Assembly: GCF_900111905.1 (NCBI RefSeq)
Contig: NZ_FOKM01000003.1
Coordinates: 372,001-436,000 of the forward strand
Origin: Rhizobium sp. NFR07
GTDB lineage: Bacteria; Pseudomonadota; Alphaproteobacteria; Rhizobiales; Rhizobiaceae
Direction: 5' to 3'
Length of the DNA stretch: 64,000 nucleotides
Shown: in pieces, positions 1 through 8,733 of the stretch
How the letters are laid out: each line of letters begins with the position of its first letter
Position numbering within the stretch: the stretch's first letter is position 1
Translations under genes and position numbers: made by a program
The notes under the pieces: generated by a model
The model's database searches: none
What the model was told of the DNA's origin: nothing
Seen by the model: the letters and a program-made list of their open reading frames with translations, nothing else

Positions 1-2
1 CG

Positions 3-701
3 GCAGAGGCGTTCGCGGATGCGGGCTTCGTCGTCGTGGCGCTCAACCATCCCGACGATTCCGCCTTGAGCAAGGACAAAGGCCCCAGCCTGAAGGCCCT
101 GACGAACCGCCCGACGGATATCAAGCGGGTGATCGATTTCATGCTCGGTGCGTCACCGGATGCAGCGAAGATAGATCCGCAGCGCATCGGCTTCTTCGGA
201 TTTTCACGCGGTGGGTATACGGGCCTCGTGCTTGCCGGCGCCGAGCCGGATTTCCAGCAGTTGCGCCGGCGCTGCGCAGATCCGACAGGCGCAGACTGCA
301 AGCCGATCGATCCGGCACTTGTCCCGACTTCAACGCTGACCCGCGATCCGCGCATCAAGGCGTTCGTCATCGCCGACCCGCTGAGCAGCGCTTTCCCGAC
401 GAGGGAAAGCGTGCAGGTAATCAGCGCGCCCCTGCAGCTGTGGAGTTCCGAGGGCGGCGGCGATGGCGTGTCGCCGAAGGATATTGCCAGGATCGCCGCC
501 AACCTCGCCTCCCCGCCGGAGCATCATGCCGTGCCCGGCTCCGGCCATTTCGCCTTCCTGACCGTCTGCCCCGCGGCATTGGCGAAAAGCCTGCCGGAAC
601 TTTGCACCGATGCACCGGGCTTCAGCCGCGCCAAGTTCCACGAAGAGCTGAACAGCAAGGCGCTTGCCTTCCTAAAGAAGCATCTGCCCGTACAGCCCTG
701 A
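3..701 (+). CDS. alpha/beta hydrolase (dienelactone-hydrolase-like), 5' end outside window
   Basis: This is a partial gene. The reading frame is open to the left edge (first full codon at base 3), and the visible part already reads as mid-domain hydrolase sequence, so the true start lies upstream. About 232 residues are visible. The nucleophile elbow GFSRGG is encoded near base 204, and a GSGH segment close to the C-terminus is a good candidate for the catalytic histidine. The nucleophile-elbow family is established; the substrate cannot be read from sequence. It is convergent with the LysE-type exporter that ends 38 bases further on. The GTG at base 36 could be taken as a start, but it would cut away part of the first beta strands, so I do not favour it. 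Confidence 0.8.
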   Translation, partial: AEAFADAGFVVVALNHPDDSALSKDKGPSLKALTNRPTDIKRVIDFMLGASPDAAKIDPQRIGFFGFSRGGYTGLVLAGAEPDFQQLRRRCADPTGADCKPIDPALVPTSTLTRDPRIKAFVIADPLSSAFPTRESVQVISAPLQLWSSEGGGDGVSPKDIARIAANLASPPEHHAVPGSGHFAFLTVCPAALAKSLPELCTDAPGFSRAKFHEELNSKALAFLKKHLPVQP

Positions 702-739
702 TCCGTCTCAAGGCAGGAGGCAATTGCTGGCAGGCCTGT

Positions 740-1345
740 TTACCGCGTGCCTTCGGTCGCCAGCTTCAAGCCCAGCGCCGCAAACGAAGCGGCGAAGGCG
801 CGGCGGAGCCAGTTCATCGCGGTCTCGCTCTGCAGCAGGTACTGGCGGCCGGTGGCAGCAATGGCGGCATAACCGAGAAAGACGACGAAGGTCATGGCCG
901 TGAAGCCGAGGCCGAGTTCGACCAGCAGGCCGATCGGGCTATCGGCCGGGACGAATTGCGGGATGAAAGCCACGAAGAACAGTGGCAGCTTTGTGTTCAG
1001 GATATTGAGCAATATGCCGCTCCGAACGAGCTTGCCCGCCGATTTCGGTGCGCTCCGGCGGATCGACAGGCCGCCGCGGTCGTTCAGCACTGCCCAGGCC
1101 ATCCAGAGAAGATAGGCAACCCCGGCGAACTTGATCGTCTGGAACAGGACCGCACTGGTGTGCAGGATCGCGGCAAGGCCCGCCATGGCCACGGCGAGAT
1201 GGAGAACGGTGGCGATGGTGCAGCCGACCGACGCCCAGAAGCCTGCCTTCAACCCGCCGCCCATGGCCGAGGACAGCGTGTAGACGACGCCGATGCCCGG
1301 CGAGAGGCAGATGATGAAAGCGGTCAGCAGATATTCGAAGCTCAT
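740..1345 (-). CDS. LysE/RhtB-family amino-acid exporter
   Basis: A 201-residue inner-membrane protein of the LysE/RhtB family, which exports amino acids or related small metabolites. The N-terminal segment contains the family signature (AFIICLSPGIGVVYTLS), followed by alternating hydrophobic helices, about six in all, and the length is normal for the family. I place the start at the ATG at 1345 because GGGAGG lies just upstream on the minus strand and the protein then begins directly at the first membrane helix. A longer frame to 1429 would add 28 hydrophilic residues without a ribosome site. The substrate is not predictable. It stands alone and is convergent with the preceding hydrolase. 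Confidence 0.88.
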   Translation of the reverse strand: MSFEYLLTAFIICLSPGIGVVYTLSSAMGGGLKAGFWASVGCTIATVLHLAVAMAGLAAILHTSAVLFQTIKFAGVAYLLWMAWAVLNDRGGLSIRRSAPKSAGKLVRSGILLNILNTKLPLFFVAFIPQFVPADSPIGLLVELGLGFTAMTFVVFLGYAAIAATGRQYLLQSETAMNWLRRAFAASFAALGLKLATEGTR

Positions 1346-1526
1346 GGACCATCCTCCCGAGACACCATCGACGCAGTGATCATCCGGCGGGATGTCCTTT
1401 TTGGGCATGTTCCCGCCGAATAGCCGCATCCTGTCAGGCTAGTGGAGGATGGCCCGGTATCGGCCTTTTGGCAAGGCAGCAGCCGGTTACCGAGGAATGG
1501 GCGAAATACGCATCCCCCGGACACGC

Positions 1527-1556
1527 TCAGGGGCGGCCTCGTAAAGCCGCCCCTGA
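1527..1556 (-). terminator. strong GC-rich stem-loop downstream of the 1598-1918 gene
   Basis: An inverted repeat TCAGGGGCGGC / GCCGCCCCTGA encloses an 8-base loop. It lies 42 bases past the stop of the minus-strand gene at 1598. No clear U-tract follows, so it may be a transcript-end or stabilising hairpin rather than a classical intrinsic terminator. Confidence 0.45.
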
Positions 1557-1597
1557 CGAAATTTCCTGCCTAGACTTGGCCGTTCTTCGGGCCGTTA

Positions 1598-1918
1598 TCA
1601 GTACATGGTGCGGCCATTATGGGTCTTGCGATAGATGTTGCGCGAGGCGCGATTCTGCATGCGCTCGACCTTTTCACGCTCGCGACGGGTGACATAGCCG
1701 TCCCGGGCAGCGCGCGACTTGGCACGGTCGATACGGTGCTGCTGACGCGCGAGGTTGCGCATTTCGCGCGGGGTCAGTTCGCCACGGACGGCACCGCGAT
1801 AGACGCGATGTTCCTGGCGATGTTCGCGGGCCTCGCTGCGCCAGGTCTGCGCCTGGGACAGGGTCGGGATCGCGGAGGCCATCACGAGGGCCAGTGCACT
1901 GATGATGATCTTCTTCAT
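1598..1918 (-). CDS. secreted Arg-rich protein with two helical TPxE-type repeats
   Basis: A 106-residue protein starting with a clear Sec signal peptide (MKKIIISALALVMASAIPTL, cleavage probably after SQA). The mature part is strongly basic and contains two similar helical units: ELTPREMRNLARQQHRID near residue 50 and a DGYVTRREREKVERMQNR unit near residue 75. This resembles a widespread family of small periplasmic proteins that look like degenerate EF-hand pairs; I recognise the pattern but know no established function. The start at 1918 is supported by AAGGAGA upstream. The longer frame to 2002 lacks a ribosome site and would bury the signal peptide. No operon partner is evident. Confidence 0.75.
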   Translation of the reverse strand: MKKIIISALALVMASAIPTLSQAQTWRSEAREHRQEHRVYRGAVRGELTPREMRNLARQQHRIDRAKSRAARDGYVTRREREKVERMQNRASRNIYRKTHNGRTMY

Positions 1919-2573
1919 GACATTCTCCTTTTCGCGTCGAACTCGCGTGACGTACGCTGTCATCGTGGGTCCATAACGATGAATGGCCCCTGAAAGGTTC
2001 ATTCACAAACGGCAACAATCTGACACGAAACGGCTCACATTTTCGTCAGGCAAGGACCGTGAAGCGGGGACGAAAACGCCGTAGGGACACATACAATTCA
2101 GATACTTGCGAAGAAAATCGAGGGTGATCATCCCCTTCCCCAGACTGGCTTACATAATTGACGAACTTCCGTCGCCGGAGTGTTTCGCGAGACGTTTGCG
2201 GACAGGCGGAAGATGGCAAGCTCCTCCACCGTGGCCAGACCCTTTGGTGTCCGGGACCTGTCCGAAGAACCGTTATCCCGACCGAAAGGAGTCATAGAAA
2301 GGGAGGCGGAACAGGACAAAGCAGCCGAACGAGAAACGGGATTGCCAAGGCTGCGCAATTGCAACGCCACTATTACCCTCTCCCATTCCCGCAATTGCGC
2401 GGCCTCTCCTCCCCATGCCGGACTCCGTCCGGGTCGTTCATTTTTATGAAACAATTTGTCTACTGTCGTTCATCTTTCTGATCTTCGTCAAAACTGGCAC
2501 ATAGGCGTCCAGAGAAATCACCGATCGCCGCACAGCCCGTGGGGGCAAGGCCATCGATACCTGGAGAGCTGAT
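1919..2573. other. long intergenic region upstream of doxX
   Basis: About 655 bases between the start of the secreted protein (minus) and DoxX (plus). Short open frames exist in several phases, but none has a ribosome site or recognisable product. One visible feature is the pair GCGCAATTGC (about 2354) and GCAATTGCGC (about 2391), an inverted repeat that may be a small intergenic palindrome. The 5' untranslated regions of both flanking genes must lie here. Confidence 0.5.
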
Positions 2574-3023
2574 ATGTCCAACACCCAGAACGCCGTCATC
2601 CTCGTCGCGCGTATTCTTCTGTCCTTCATGTTCATCTATGCCGGCTTCGGCAAGCTGACCGACCCGGCCGGTACTGCCGGCATGATCGCCGGCGCCGGCA
2701 TGCCGGCCGCAACCCTTCTCGCCTATCTCGCCGGCGCATTCGAATTCGTCACCGGTATTGCCGTTCTCGTCGGCTTCCAGACCAAGATCGTCGGCTGGGC
2801 GCTTGCCCTGTTCTGCGCCTTCACCGGCGCCGTCTTCCACTCCGGCACCGTTGCCGTTCCCGGCTGGCCGGATGCAGCGCTCGGCTGGATCAATGCCCTT
2901 AACGGCATCATGCTGATGAAGAACTTCACGCTGGCCGGCGCCTACATCCTGCTCGCCACCTTCGGCCCGGGCGCCTATTCGCTCGACGCACGTCGCCGCG
3001 TTTCGGTCGCAATTGCTGCGTAA
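2574..3023 (+). CDS. DoxX family membrane protein
   Basis: A 149-residue integral membrane protein of the DoxX family. The N-terminus shows the family pattern (ARILLSFMFIYAGFGKLTDP) followed by three further hydrophobic helices with Gly-rich turns, giving about four transmembrane segments. Members are often induced by redox or thiol stress and sit next to thiol or quinone enzymes, but the biochemical activity is unsettled. The ATG at 2574 is preceded by GGAGAG. It is monocistronic: a long non-coding region precedes it and an intrinsic terminator follows 28 bases after the stop. Confidence 0.88.
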   Translation: MSNTQNAVILVARILLSFMFIYAGFGKLTDPAGTAGMIAGAGMPAATLLAYLAGAFEFVTGIAVLVGFQTKIVGWALALFCAFTGAVFHSGTVAVPGWPDAALGWINALNGIMLMKNFTLAGAYILLATFGPGAYSLDARRRVSVAIAA

Positions 3024-3050
3024 CCTACAACCATTCCCTGCCAAGACACT

Positions 3051-3081
3051 CCCGCCGGACAACCAATCCGGCGGGTTTTTT
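3051..3081 (+). terminator. intrinsic terminator of doxX
   Basis: A perfect 9-bp stem CCCGCCGGA / TCCGGCGGG with a 7-base loop is followed immediately by six T residues. Its position 28 bases after the doxX stop fits a classical rho-independent terminator. Confidence 0.9.
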
Positions 3082-3102
3082 ATTGCCTGAAATCTGGTTT
3101 TC

Positions 3103-3711
3103 TCAGCGGCGGATGTTGCGGGCGAGCCAGACGGTGGCGCCACCACAGGCCGGATCCTGGGAGATCTGCTTCACCACCTCGAAACCGTTCTTCGCGAGAA
3201 GCGCCTCGTATTCGGCCTTGGACAGGCTGGCGTGATAGAGCGGCTCACCTGCGAACTGGCCCATCGCCTCGCCCTCGAAATGACCGGAGGTGAACATCAG
3301 GGCCGCGCCCGGGCCTGCCAGCGCGCCGAACCGGGGAAACATCGCCCGCTGGTCGTCCGCATTCAGATGGAAGAAGCTGTGCCAGGCGATGATCCCGTCG
3401 AACTTGGTTGGGATATAGAACTTGCGCATGTCGGCCTGATACCAGGCGAGGCCGGGAAAGCGCTCGCGGGCAAGCCCGATCAGCGTCTCGGACGTATCGA
3501 CGCCGGTGACGTGGAAGCCGCGCTTGATGAAATGGCCGGCGATCGGCTCGCCGCCGCCGCAACCGAGATCGAGGATCTGGCCGCGCTGCTTGATCAGCCC
3601 GGTAAAATGATCGAGCCACGGCCGCTCGAACAGGTTGCGGCCGCGAAACTCGTCGAACGCCCTGGCGTGGCGTTCATAGAGCCCGATGATATTGGCGTCT
3701 TCATTTGCCAT
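3103..3711 (-). CDS. class I SAM-dependent methyltransferase
   Basis: A 202-residue Rossmann-fold methyltransferase. Motif I is ILDLGCGGGEP (about residues 46-56), followed by an acidic strand end (VTGVDTS, about residue 70) that would bind the ribose of SAM, and a Trp-His-Ser-Phe segment in the motif IV region (IIAWHSFFHL). The acceptor is unknown; related small methyltransferases act on metabolites. It starts 18 bases after the hisG stop on the same strand, so it is probably cotranscribed as the last gene of the hisS-hisZ-hisG unit, without evidence that it has a histidine-pathway role. Confidence 0.85.
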   Translation of the reverse strand: MANEDANIIGLYERHARAFDEFRGRNLFERPWLDHFTGLIKQRGQILDLGCGGGEPIAGHFIKRGFHVTGVDTSETLIGLARERFPGLAWYQADMRKFYIPTKFDGIIAWHSFFHLNADDQRAMFPRFGALAGPGAALMFTSGHFEGEAMGQFAGEPLYHASLSKAEYEALLAKNGFEVVKQISQDPACGGATVWLARNIRR

Positions 3712-3729
3712 CGGCTATCAGCTTTCGCG

Positions 3730-4428
3730 TCACACGGCCTTGCGGATCGCCTCGACGAGCGCCTTGATACGAGCGTTGCCGTCATGCTCCGGCTTGCGCG
3801 CCCGCACAAGGCAGGCCTCCGACTTCAGGATTACGCCGTCCGACAGGATCTTCAGGTGATTGGCCTTGAGCGTCGATCCGGTCGAGGTGATATCGACGAT
3901 GATATCCGCCTGTCCCGCCGCCGGCGCGCCTTCCGTTGCGCCGAGGCTCTCGACGATCCGATAAAGCTGGATGCCATGGCTGCCGGAGAAATGCTGCTGG
4001 GTCAGCCGCCAGTATTTGGTGGCGATCTGGAGGCGGCGGCCGTGGCGGGAACGGAAGTCGGCGGCGACATCGCCGAGGTCTGCCATGGTCTCGACATCCA
4101 GCCAGATTTCCGGCACCGCGACGACGACATCCGCACGCCCGAAGCCGAGGCGGGCGGAGATTTCCACCTTGCGGTCGGCATCGGCCAGGCCTTCGCGGAT
4201 CAGGTCTTCGCCGGTTACGCCGAAATCGACGGTGCCGGCACCGATCTCGCGGGCGATCTCGGAGGCAGAGAGGAAGGCGATCTCGATATCGTCACGGCCG
4301 TCGACCTTGCCGCGATAGGAACGATCGTTGCCGACGGCGACGATGGGCAGGCCGGCGCGCTCGAAGATCGCCGAGGCATCTTCCTTCATCCGACCCTTGG
4401 AGGGGAGTGCGATGGTAATGGTGGACAT
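3730..4428 (-). CDS. hisG: ATP phosphoribosyltransferase catalytic subunit, short form
   Basis: Catalyses the first step of histidine synthesis, joining ATP and PRPP to phosphoribosyl-ATP. At 232 residues it is the short form, which lacks the C-terminal regulatory domain and works as a hetero-octamer with HisZ; the presence of hisZ directly upstream fits this. The N-terminus ([11 protein letters not shown]) and the PRPP-binding segment ([14 protein letters not shown], about residue 170) match the family. Its ATG shares one base with the hisZ stop (TGATG), so translation is probably coupled, which would balance the two subunits. Confidence 0.96.
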   Translation of the reverse strand: MSTITIALPSKGRMKEDASAIFERAGLPIVAVGNDRSYRGKVDGRDDIEIAFLSASEIAREIGAGTVDFGVTGEDLIREGLADADRKVEISARLGFGRADVVVAVPEIWLDVETMADLGDVAADFRSRHGRRLQIATKYWRLTQQHFSGSHGIQLYRIVESLGATEGAPAAGQADIIVDITSTGSTLKANHLKILSDGVILKSEACLVRARKPEHDGNARIKALVEAIRKAV

Positions 4429-5537
4429 CAGCGCGCCCTCGCCTGTTCGATCCGGTCGAGCCAGAGCGAGAAGCCCACGGCCGGAATATCCTCGCTCGCA
4501 CCGAGCAGCGTCATCAGCCGGTCGAAGCGGCCGCCGCCTGCCAGAACCGCGTTGTCGCGGCTAACCTCGAACACGAGGCCGGTATAGTAGTCGAGCGGTC
4601 GGCCGAAGGCGGCGCGGTAAGTGACCTTGGTCAGGTCCACGCCGAGATCGGCCATGGCTTCGGCACGGGCTTCGAATGTGGCCAGTGCCATGCCCATGGA
4701 AAGGCCTGCCGCATCGGCAAAGCCTGCAAGCGCGGCAGACGCCTCTGACAGAGGCATTTCCAATGACAGAAACTCGCTCAACAGGAGAAGCGCCGAGCCG
4801 TCCAGCCGGGTTTCGGCCAAAGACTGCTTCTCCTTCAGCCGGGCCGCGATTTCGCGCGGCGAACGGCTGGCATTGGTGGAATAGCCGGTCTCCTGCATCG
4901 TCCGGTCGATATGGGCGATGAGGGCCGCCTCGTCCTGCTTCAGAAGCTCGGCAAGCTCCGGCGACAGGCCGGACACGGCCTGCGGGCTCGCAAGCGTCAT
5001 CAGGAGTTGCCGCAGATGGGCATTGTTGCCGAAGGACTGGATCAGCCGCTTCTGCCAGCCACCGGGAAGCCCCAGCGCCTTGACCACAGCCTCGAACACC
5101 GCCTGGTCGCCGAGCGTGACATTCAGCTTGCGGCCGGGAATGAGGTTTTCCAAGATCTGCATCGCATCGTTGACGGCGCGGGCATCGGCGCTCGCCGTGG
5201 CGATCTCGCCGAGATCCTCGATACCGGCCTGATAGAACTCGTTGTCACCGTCGCGGCGCTGGCGGAACACTTCGCCGAGATAGCAGTAGCGCCGCGGCGT
5301 GCCGGTGGCATTGGCGATATGGCGCAGGCAGACGGGAATGGTGAATTCCGGACGCAGGCACAGGCTCTCGCCGGTTTCGCTTTCGGTCAGGAAGATGCGC
5401 CGGCGCAGGTCCTCTCCCGCCATGTCGAGAAACGGTGCTGCCGGCTGGATGACCGGCGTATCAATGCGCGCGGTGCCACGGGCGGCAAATTCATCGAGCA
5501 GACGGCCGGAGAATTCGGGCATGTTGATCAGAGGCAT
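4428..5537 (-). CDS. hisZ: ATP phosphoribosyltransferase regulatory subunit
   Basis: A 369-residue class II aminoacyl-tRNA-synthetase-like protein that has no synthetase function; it assembles with short HisG and confers histidine feedback control. The HisRS-like core includes the motif-2-type segment [10 protein letters not shown] and the motif-3-type GGGRFDRLM near the C-terminus. The start at 5537 (MPLINMPEF) is chosen because the longer frame to 5672 runs into the palindromic repeat between hisS and hisZ and encodes low-complexity sequence. It sits between hisS and hisG on the same strand. The hisS-hisZ pairing probably reflects the paralogy of the two proteins as well as regulation. Confidence 0.95.
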   Translation of the reverse strand: MPLINMPEFSGRLLDEFAARGTARIDTPVIQPAAPFLDMAGEDLRRRIFLTESETGESLCLRPEFTIPVCLRHIANATGTPRRYCYLGEVFRQRRDGDNEFYQAGIEDLGEIATASADARAVNDAMQILENLIPGRKLNVTLGDQAVFEAVVKALGLPGGWQKRLIQSFGNNAHLRQLLMTLASPQAVSGLSPELAELLKQDEAALIAHIDRTMQETGYSTNASRSPREIAARLKEKQSLAETRLDGSALLLLSEFLSLEMPLSEASAALAGFADAAGLSMGMALATFEARAEAMADLGVDLTKVTYRAAFGRPLDYYTGLVFEVSRDNAVLAGGGRFDRLMTLLGASEDIPAVGFSLWLDRIEQARAR

Positions 5538-5556
5538 GGGATGGCTCCCCGATAAA

Positions 5557-5712
5557 GTCCCCTCTCCAACCCCTCCCCACAAGGGGGAGGGGCCAAACCG
5601 CCGCCCCCCTTGGAAAGGGTCAGAAACGTCGAGGAAAAGGCGGATGTTGATTGCGGCAGGACGGCGCGGCACAAAGCCCCTCCCCCTAGTGGGGAGGGGT
5701 TGGGGAGGGGTC
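5557..5712. repeat. palindromic intergenic element between hisS and hisZ
   Basis: Two nearly identical inverted arms of 37 bases (5557-5593 and 5676-5712) flank about 80 bases of unique sequence. Each arm is itself partly palindromic (CCCCTCCCCAC / GGGGGAGGGG). The element begins 19 bases before the hisZ start and ends 2 bases after the hisS stop, so it fills the whole gap. Its form resembles rhizobial RIME-type elements. In the transcript it would form a strong hairpin. Confidence 0.85.
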
Positions 5713-5714
5713 TA

Positions 5715-7280
5715 TTACGCATCCTTCGCCCGCCTGCGGTCTTCCGCCTGGGCGGCCAGTATGTCCTTCACCTTGGCGACCAGATCGGCCTCGGAGACCG
5801 TCTCCTGCGCCACGCGGGCCTCGCGCCAGGAGGCGTTGTCCTCGATCTCGCCGGAAAGACGCTTGCCCTCGATCAGATCCTTCAGCTGCACGACGCTTGT
5901 CGCGCGCTCGTCACCGCCCTGGATGATGGCGATCGGGCAGCCTCGACGGTCGGCATATTTCAGCTGGTTGCCGAACTTCTTCCAATTGCCCTGGTACATT
6001 TCGGCGCGGATGCCTTCGGCGCGCAGTGCCTGGGTGAAGCGCTGGTAACGACCCATGCTCTCGACATCGCCATCCATGACGGTGACGAGAACCGGCGCGA
6101 TCACCTCGTCCTGCCCCAGCTTGCCGAGGTTCTTCAGCGCCGTCATCAAGCGCGAGACGCCGATAGAAAAGCCCGTGGCCGGAACAGGCTGGCCCATGAA
6201 ACGCGATACGAGGCCATCATAACGGCCACCACCACCGACGGAGCCGAAGACAACCTTGTCGCCCTTCTCGTTGGTAACGTCGAAGGTGAGCTCGGCTTCG
6301 AAGACCGGGCCGGTGTAATATTCGAGGCCGCGGACGACGGAGGTATCGATGCGAATTCGATTAGCCTCGTAACCGCAGCTTCTTACGCTTTCCTGGATCT
6401 GCTGTAGCTCGGCCAAGCCGTGATAATAACTATTTTTCTCATCCTGTGCCGGCGGGCTTACTTTGAAGTCCACCTTGTTCTCGCGAACGGCCTCAATCGT
6501 TCCATCTTCTCTGCGTTGCAGCACGAAGTCAGCCGTCAGGATAGCAACAACAGCCTTGATTTGGACCTCATCTAGGCCCGCCCCCTTGGTAAAGTCGCCT
6601 GATTCATCCTTGCGACCGGCGCCAAGCAGTAGTTTCACACCATCAATGCCAAACTTATCCAGCTTATCCATGGCACGCAGGACCGTCAGTCGCTGGCCTG
6701 CACTTTCACTATTATCGAGCCCGATGGCATCTAGCACACCATCGAGAACCTTGCGGTTGTTGACCCGGATCACGTAGTCGCCGCGCTTGATGCCAAGCGC
6801 TTCCATCGTGTCGGCCATCATCATGCACATTTCGGCATCGGCCTGGACGCCCGGCGCACCGACCGTATCGGCATCGAACTGCATGAACTGGCGGAAACGG
6901 CCCGGGCCCGGCTTCTCGTTGCGGAAGACATAGCCGGCGCGATAGGTGCGGAACGGCAGCTGGATCTCGTTGAAATTCTCCGCGACATGGCGGGCAAGCG
7001 GCGCCGTCAGGTCATAGCGCAACGACATCCACTGGTCGTCGTCATCCTGCAGCGAAAAGACACCCTCGTTCGGGCGGTCGCTATCGGGAAGGAACTTTCC
7101 GAGCGCATCGGTATATTCGAACAGCGGCGTTTCGACCGGATCGAAACCGTAGCGCTCGTAGACCTCACGAATCTTAGCGGTCATCTCGTTGGTGGCATGG
7201 ATATCGGCAGCCGAACGGTCAACGAAGCCGCGCGGCAGGCGGGCCTTCAGTTTCTGTGGCTTTTTGCTCTTGTCGTTCAT
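5715..7280 (-). CDS. hisS: histidyl-tRNA synthetase
   Basis: Charges tRNA-His with histidine. The 521-residue class II synthetase shows motif 2 ([20 protein letters not shown], residues 119-138), the histidine-A motif [12 protein letters not shown] (about 317-328), motif 3 (GGGGRYDGL, then GFSIGVSRL) and a C-terminal anticodon-binding domain from about residue 410. It is longer than the E. coli enzyme because of an enlarged insertion between motif 2 and the histidine-A motif. That insertion (about residues 175-310, bases 6350-6755) is visibly poorer in G+C and uses GCT/GTT-type codons unlike the rest, suggesting mosaic origin. It is the first gene of hisS-hisZ-hisG. Confidence 0.96.
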   Translation of the reverse strand: MNDKSKKPQKLKARLPRGFVDRSAADIHATNEMTAKIREVYERYGFDPVETPLFEYTDALGKFLPDSDRPNEGVFSLQDDDDQWMSLRYDLTAPLARHVAENFNEIQLPFRTYRAGYVFRNEKPGPGRFRQFMQFDADTVGAPGVQADAEMCMMMADTMEALGIKRGDYVIRVNNRKVLDGVLDAIGLDNSESAGQRLTVLRAMDKLDKFGIDGVKLLLGAGRKDESGDFTKGAGLDEVQIKAVVAILTADFVLQRREDGTIEAVRENKVDFKVSPPAQDEKNSYYHGLAELQQIQESVRSCGYEANRIRIDTSVVRGLEYYTGPVFEAELTFDVTNEKGDKVVFGSVGGGGRYDGLVSRFMGQPVPATGFSIGVSRLMTALKNLGKLGQDEVIAPVLVTVMDGDVESMGRYQRFTQALRAEGIRAEMYQGNWKKFGNQLKYADRRGCPIAIIQGGDERATSVVQLKDLIEGKRLSGEIEDNASWREARVAQETVSEADLVAKVKDILAAQAEDRRRAKDA

Positions 7281-7428
7281 GATCGATATCCATTGCTCAC
7301 GGGCCTTCGGGAAAAGGCCGAAAATACGAGCGGTTTCTTAGAGGATGAAGCTTTTGGCGGCAAGGGCGGCCGCTGGCGAAGTGTCGGGGCGGTTGGTATA
7401 TATCCGCCTACCCAAAGGGATCATCGCC

Positions 7429-7662
7429 ATGAACAAGCGCATTGCTGTTGAAATCCCTGAAGCCATGTATCGACTGCTAATGCGCTACGCTGACATACAC
7501 GGCTTCGATACGGACGCTTACGTGGCTCAGGTTCTGCACAAACATCTCGAAGATCTGCACGCTCTTGCGGTCGTTGAAGCGCATATGGAAGACGTTCGAA
7601 ACGGCAACTCTCGCACCTATACGATGGTGCAGCTGGAGCAAGAACTAGGCCTCGATGATTGA
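7429..7662 (+). CDS. orphan antitoxin-like ribbon-helix-helix protein
   Basis: A 77-residue protein whose N-terminus (MNKRIAVEIPEAMYRLLMRY) looks like a ribbon-helix-helix DNA-binding arm. Its tail (SRTYTMVQLEQELGLDD) is typical of RelB/DUF6290-type antitoxins, where it wraps a RelE-like toxin. The start is set by AAAGGGA eight bases upstream of the ATG at 7429. No toxin gene is visible on either side: the expected small basic RelE-like frame is absent. A 14-codon frame (7655-7699) bridges the stop of this gene and the ATG of the next. The family call is by pattern only. Confidence 0.65.
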   Translation: MNKRIAVEIPEAMYRLLMRYADIHGFDTDAYVAQVLHKHLEDLHALAVVEAHMEDVRNGNSRTYTMVQLEQELGLDD

Positions 7663-7695
7663 CAGCGGCACCGCCGGGAAGTCTATCGCTGATCC

Positions 7696-8448
7696 ATGAT
7701 CCTCGAAGCCATCCAATATGCCGCGACGCAAGCCGTCACGCCGTCCGAATTCCGACCCTTCGTCCACTCCTCCGTAAACCTCTGGTCGCGGGCGAACCGC
7801 TGCACCAAGGCGTGGGCGCCCCATGAGGCAAATTGCAAGGCCTTCATCGGCGAGACGATTGCCGGGATGCGGCAGCGACGCACGGCCGTCGTGCTCGGAT
7901 CGGGCCTGTTGCGCGACGTGCCGATCCTCGATCTCGCCAGAGCCTTCGATACCGTGGTGCTGGTCGATCTCGTGCATCTTGCGAGCGTCAGGGCGTGGAT
8001 CAAGGCCAAGCGGTTCACCAACATCCGGCTGATTTCCCGTGATCTTTCCGGCTTCACGGACACGCTTGCGGGCCGGATGCCGGAACCGCTCTCCTTCCTG
8101 CGGCAGGTGCCTTATCTCGATCTGGTCGTCTCGGCCAATATCCTCTCGCAGATCGGCGTCGGCACCCGTCGGCAGCTCGCGCAGTCGCGGCATGACGATG
8201 CGGATGCGATCGTCTCCTCCCTCATCAAGGCGCATCTCGACGGGCTGTCCGCCCTGCCCTGCAGGACGGCGCTGCTGACCGATGTCAGCTACAAGGTGAC
8301 GGATCGCGGTGGTGCCGTGCTGGAGGATGCCGATCTTCTCTGCGGTGTGCCGGCGCCTATCGCCAAACGCAGCTGGTTCTGGACGGTCGCACCTTACGGA
8401 GAGCTCGGCCGTGACCGCCAGGCGGTGCATCAGGTGATTGCGGTTTAG
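7696..8448 (+). CDS. unknown Rossmann-like protein
   Basis: A 250-residue soluble protein that I cannot assign. Around residues 63-95 there is a strand-loop-helix resembling a nucleotide or SAM-binding start (RRTAVVLGSGLLRDVPIL) followed by FDTVVLVDLVHLASV, so a methyltransferase-like Rossmann fold is likely. A Trp/His-containing N-terminus (SSVNLWSRANRCTKAWAPHE) suggests binding of a ligand or metal. Its ATG overlaps the stop of a 14-codon frame that begins inside the end of the antitoxin-like gene, so the two may be cotranslated. Composition is normal for the window, so I see no sign of recent transfer. Confidence 0.7.
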   Translation: MILEAIQYAATQAVTPSEFRPFVHSSVNLWSRANRCTKAWAPHEANCKAFIGETIAGMRQRRTAVVLGSGLLRDVPILDLARAFDTVVLVDLVHLASVRAWIKAKRFTNIRLISRDLSGFTDTLAGRMPEPLSFLRQVPYLDLVVSANILSQIGVGTRRQLAQSRHDDADAIVSSLIKAHLDGLSALPCRTALLTDVSYKVTDRGGAVLEDADLLCGVPAPIAKRSWFWTVAPYGELGRDRQAVHQVIAV

Positions 8449-8515
8449 GTATTTCCGGCAACTGATCCACCCGACGTGCATACGGAGTTCGGACAGGGCG
8501 ACAAGCTCCAGTTGC

Positions 8516-8640
8516 CTTCTCCCCAGCGGGGAGAAGGTGGCCCGAAGGGTCGGATGAGGGGGAGCCTACGGTAAACGTGCTACCGCGCAGCGCCTCATCG
8601 CCTCGCTAGCGCTCCGGCACTTCTCCCCGCTGGGGAGAAG
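8516..8640. repeat. palindromic intergenic element with CTTCTCCCC arms
   Basis: Two 21-base palindromic arms (8516-8536, CTTCTCCCCAGCGGGGAGAAG; 8620-8640, same with CG inverted at the centre) enclose about 80 bases that contain GATGAGG / CCTCATC as a second inverted pair. It lies in the gap after the unknown 7696 gene and before the His/Met-rich secreted protein. The form is that of rhizobial intergenic mosaic repeats; no coding capacity. Confidence 0.8.
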
Positions 8641-8733
8641 ACGATCGTCTCACCGCTGCAGTCCTTACACGATCAGCGTTACGTGAACCGACACCCCGTT
8701 GATTTCAACGCCTGGGCACATATTTTCAGCGGC

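Noticed and set aside
440..1423. 327-codon plus-strand frame antisense to the LysE-type exporter
   Set aside because: No ribosome site or recognisable domain; it is the low-stop reverse frame expected opposite a high-G+C gene.
2106..2481. several short frames upstream of doxX
   Set aside because: None has a ribosome site or known domain, and they overlap one another in different phases.
7655..7699. 14-codon frame after the antitoxin as a truncated toxin
   Set aside because: Its sequence (MIDSGTAGKSIADP) shows no RelE-like pattern; kept only as a coupling feature.
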